From Geobacter sp. FeAm09 (GTDB lineage: Bacteria > Desulfobacterota > Desulfuromonadia > Geobacterales > Pseudopelobacteraceae): 64,000 nt of DNA. The notes below the pieces were generated by a model, which was given only the letters and a program-made list of their open reading frames with translations, was not told the origin of the DNA and did no database searches. The stretch lies in contig NZ_CP042466.1 in the NCBI RefSeq assembly GCF_008330225.1, positions 3,652,001 to 3,716,000 of the forward strand. The letters run 5' to 3'. Shown one piece after another: positions 62,500-64,000 of the stretch; positions within the stretch are counted from its first letter, which is position 1; the number at the start of each line of letters is the position of its first letter. The position numbers and the translations under genes are program-made.

Positions 62500-64000
62500 C
62501 TAGAGCAGTTCCTCCTGCAGGCGCTGGCTGCGGAACATCTGCGCATACACCCCTCCCTGCTCCAGCAGGTCGGTAGGCCGCCCCTGCTCGGCGATCGCAC
62601 CGTCCTTCAGCACAATCACCCGGTCGCAGTCGCGAAAGGCCGACAGGCGGTGGGAAACGATCAGCACGGTCCTGTTACGGTAGAACATCCCCAGTTGCCC
62701 CAGGATCTCTTCCTCGTGAGCGGCATCAACGGCCGAAAGGGGGTCGTCCAGCACCAGGATGGGCGGATCCGTCGCCAGTGCCCGGGCAATGGACAGCCGC
62801 TGTTTCTGCCCGCCCGACAACATCACCCCCTTTTCCCCCACCAGGGTGTCCAGGCCATCGTGAAAATTGCCCACATCCTCCAGGAACCCGGCCTGCCGCG
62901 CCGCATCGGCCACAATGGGCTCCGGGGCTCCCCCTGCCAGGCCGTAGGCGATATTCTCCCGGATGCTGCGGGAGAAAAGAAAGGCCTCCTGGGGTACATA
63001 GCCGATCAGGCGGCGCAGGCTGTTCAGGGCAATGTGGTTGATATCCCGGCCGTCGAGAAACAGTTCCCCGTCCCCCACCGGCACCAGCCGCAGCAGAAGC
63101 CTGAGCAGCGTGGACTTGCCGCTGCCGACCTCCCCGGTGATCCCCACCTTTTCACCCGGCGCGATATGGAACGAAATCCGCTCCAGCACGGTCTCGGCCC
63201 CATAGCGGAAGGACACCTCGCGAAACTCGATCCCCTGGCGCACCTCCTCCAGGGGTTCCGCGCCAGGGGCATCCGCGACCGCGGGTTCGGCTGTCAGGAT
63301 CACCGCCAGGCGCGCCATGGACGCCGCGCCGCGCTGGGCCAGGGTCAGTATCCACCCCAACATCACCGTCGGCCAGGCCAGCATGGCCAGATAGCCGCTG
63401 AAGGCCACGAAATCCCCCAGGGTCATGGCCCCGGCAATGACCAGGCGCCCCCCCAGAAAGACCACCACCAGCGTACCGGCCCCGGTGGCGGCGGCCATCA
63501 CCGGCAAGATGAGACCGCGCAGCCGGGCCAGGCGCAGGTTGTCGCGCAGATAACAGCCGGATATGGTTTCAAAAAGACCGAGGAAATAATCTTCGCGGCA
63601 ATAGGACTTGATCAGGCGCACCGCCGAGACGGATTCTTCGGCCATGCTCGACAGGCGGGCCAACTCTTCCTGGGCCGCAAGGGACCGCAGGAACATGCTC
63701 TGGCTGATCCGCTTGACCAGCAGCACCATCAGGGGAAAAGGAAGTACGGCCCACAGGGTCAGCCAGGGCTGGATGCGCACCATCAGCGTCACCGCCGCCA
63801 GGTACAGAATCAGGGTATTCACGGCGCTCATGACCCCGAATCCGGTCAGCATGCGCACGTTGGTCAGGTCGTTGGAGAATCGGGACAGGATGTCGCCGGT
63901 CCTGCTGCGGGAAAAATACTCCAGGTCGAGGAGCATCAGGCGGCGGAAGAGGTCGTCGCGGATGCGGAACTCGATGATGCGGGCCGCATTGAGCATCAGG
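62500..64000 (-). CDS. ABC exporter, fused membrane and ATPase domains (start outside window)
   Basis: At least 498 residues; the N-terminus lies beyond the right edge. The membrane part (ABC type-1 exporter) has several helices and FSRSRTGDILSRFSNDLTNV. ATPase: Walker A GEVGSGKSTLLRLL, Q-loop GYVPQEAFLFSRSI, signature LSGGQKQRLSIARAL, Walker B ILVLDDPLSAVD, H-loop IVSHRLSA. A half-transporter of the MdlA/MsbA kind. The signature-region Asp pair in DDPLSAVD replaces the usual DEP: the catalytic Glu is Asp, as in heterodimeric exporters with one weak site, so a partner gene is likely just outside. Confidence 0.85.
   Translation of the reverse strand, partial: LMLNAARIIEFRIRDDLFRRLMLLDLEYFSRSRTGDILSRFSNDLTNVRMLTGFGVMSAVNTLILYLAAVTLMVRIQPWLTLWAVLPFPLMVLLVKRISQSMFLRSLAAQEELARLSSMAEESVSAVRLIKSYCREDYFLGLFETISGCYLRDNLRLARLRGLILPVMAAATGAGTLVVVFLGGRLVIAGAMTLGDFVAFSGYLAMLAWPTVMLGWILTLAQRGAASMARLAVILTAEPAVADAPGAEPLEEVRQGIEFREVSFRYGAETVLERISFHIAPGEKVGITGEVGSGKSTLLRLLLRLVPVGDGELFLDGRDINHIALNSLRRLIGYVPQEAFLFSRSIRENIAYGLAGGAPEPIVADAARQAGFLEDVGNFHDGLDTLVGEKGVMLSGGQKQRLSIARALATDPPILVLDDPLSAVDAAHEEEILGQLGMFYRNRTVLIVSHRLSAFRDCDRVIVLKDGAIAEQGRPTDLLEQGGVYAQMFRSQRLQEELL

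Overview
The window looks like a chromosomal segment of a Geobacter-type member of the Desulfuromonadota (Geobacterales). This is inferred from two inner-membrane quinol:cytochrome c oxidoreductases resembling CbcL and ImcH, a PilZ protein, a PilT and PilB-type ATPase pair, a rubredoxin/ferredoxin pair, and GC-rich coding sequence. Species cannot be named from the sequence alone. Nearly all genes from 5.5 kb onward are GC-rich and of one style; the first 5.5 kb and part of 52.4-54.6 kb are visibly AT-richer and look acquired.

Layout. 1-5.5 kb: an accessory island. Three attC-like sites separate single-gene cassettes on the minus strand (a HEPN-type protein, an HNH nuclease-domain protein, a membrane protein of the phage-abortive-infection type, and a fourth gene cut by a RAYT/IS200-like transposase). 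No integrase is visible, so this may be a cassette array without its integrase or the distal part of an integron. Four 18-bp palindromes lie upstream of the first cassette. 5.5-17.7 kb: PilZ protein, Zn-ribbon protein, Uup ABC-F ATPase, homocysteine methyltransferase-like protein, PilT, a degenerate PilB-like protein, DnaB, and a CheW/MCP/CheR set. 18-25 kb: housekeeping genes (NlpC/P60, type-4 uracil-DNA glycosylase, phospholipase C-like, CoaBC, MBL hydrolase, ferredoxin, rubredoxin, class V aminotransferase). 25.7-29.3 kb: CbcL-like and ImcH-like cytochromes side by side. 29.5-32 kb: thioredoxin reductase and threonine ammonia-lyase. 32-52 kb: a flagellin locus with FlaF and FlbT homologues, sigma-28-type promoters, and very large TPR/glycosyltransferase proteins, read here as a flagellin glycosylation island. 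52-58 kb: methyltransferase and nucleotide-sugar genes. 58-61 kb: a sensor kinase / sigma-54 response regulator pair. 61-64 kb: a POTRA-less Omp85-like protein and an ABC exporter cut by the window end.

How it fits together. The nucleotide-sugar genes (54.7-58.2 kb) would supply one or more modified deoxy- or amino-sugars, the multi-module glycosyltransferases (39-52 kb) would build or attach a glycan, and flagellin (37.0 kb) with FlaF/FlbT is the likely acceptor system; this is inferred from gene context. A MITE-like repeat with about 15-bp terminal inverted repeats occurs as three copies plus one end fragment (11.6, 14.9, 29.4 and 19.7 kb), often touching a stop codon.

Caution: five conserved genes (pilT, the PilB-like gene, the ImcH-like gene, a TPR transferase and a TPR gene) have broken frames. 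Five of the six lesions are explained by one missing base in a run of G or C, which points to assembly error rather than gene decay. Ends given for those genes are the inferred ones and the literal reading is stated in each entry.
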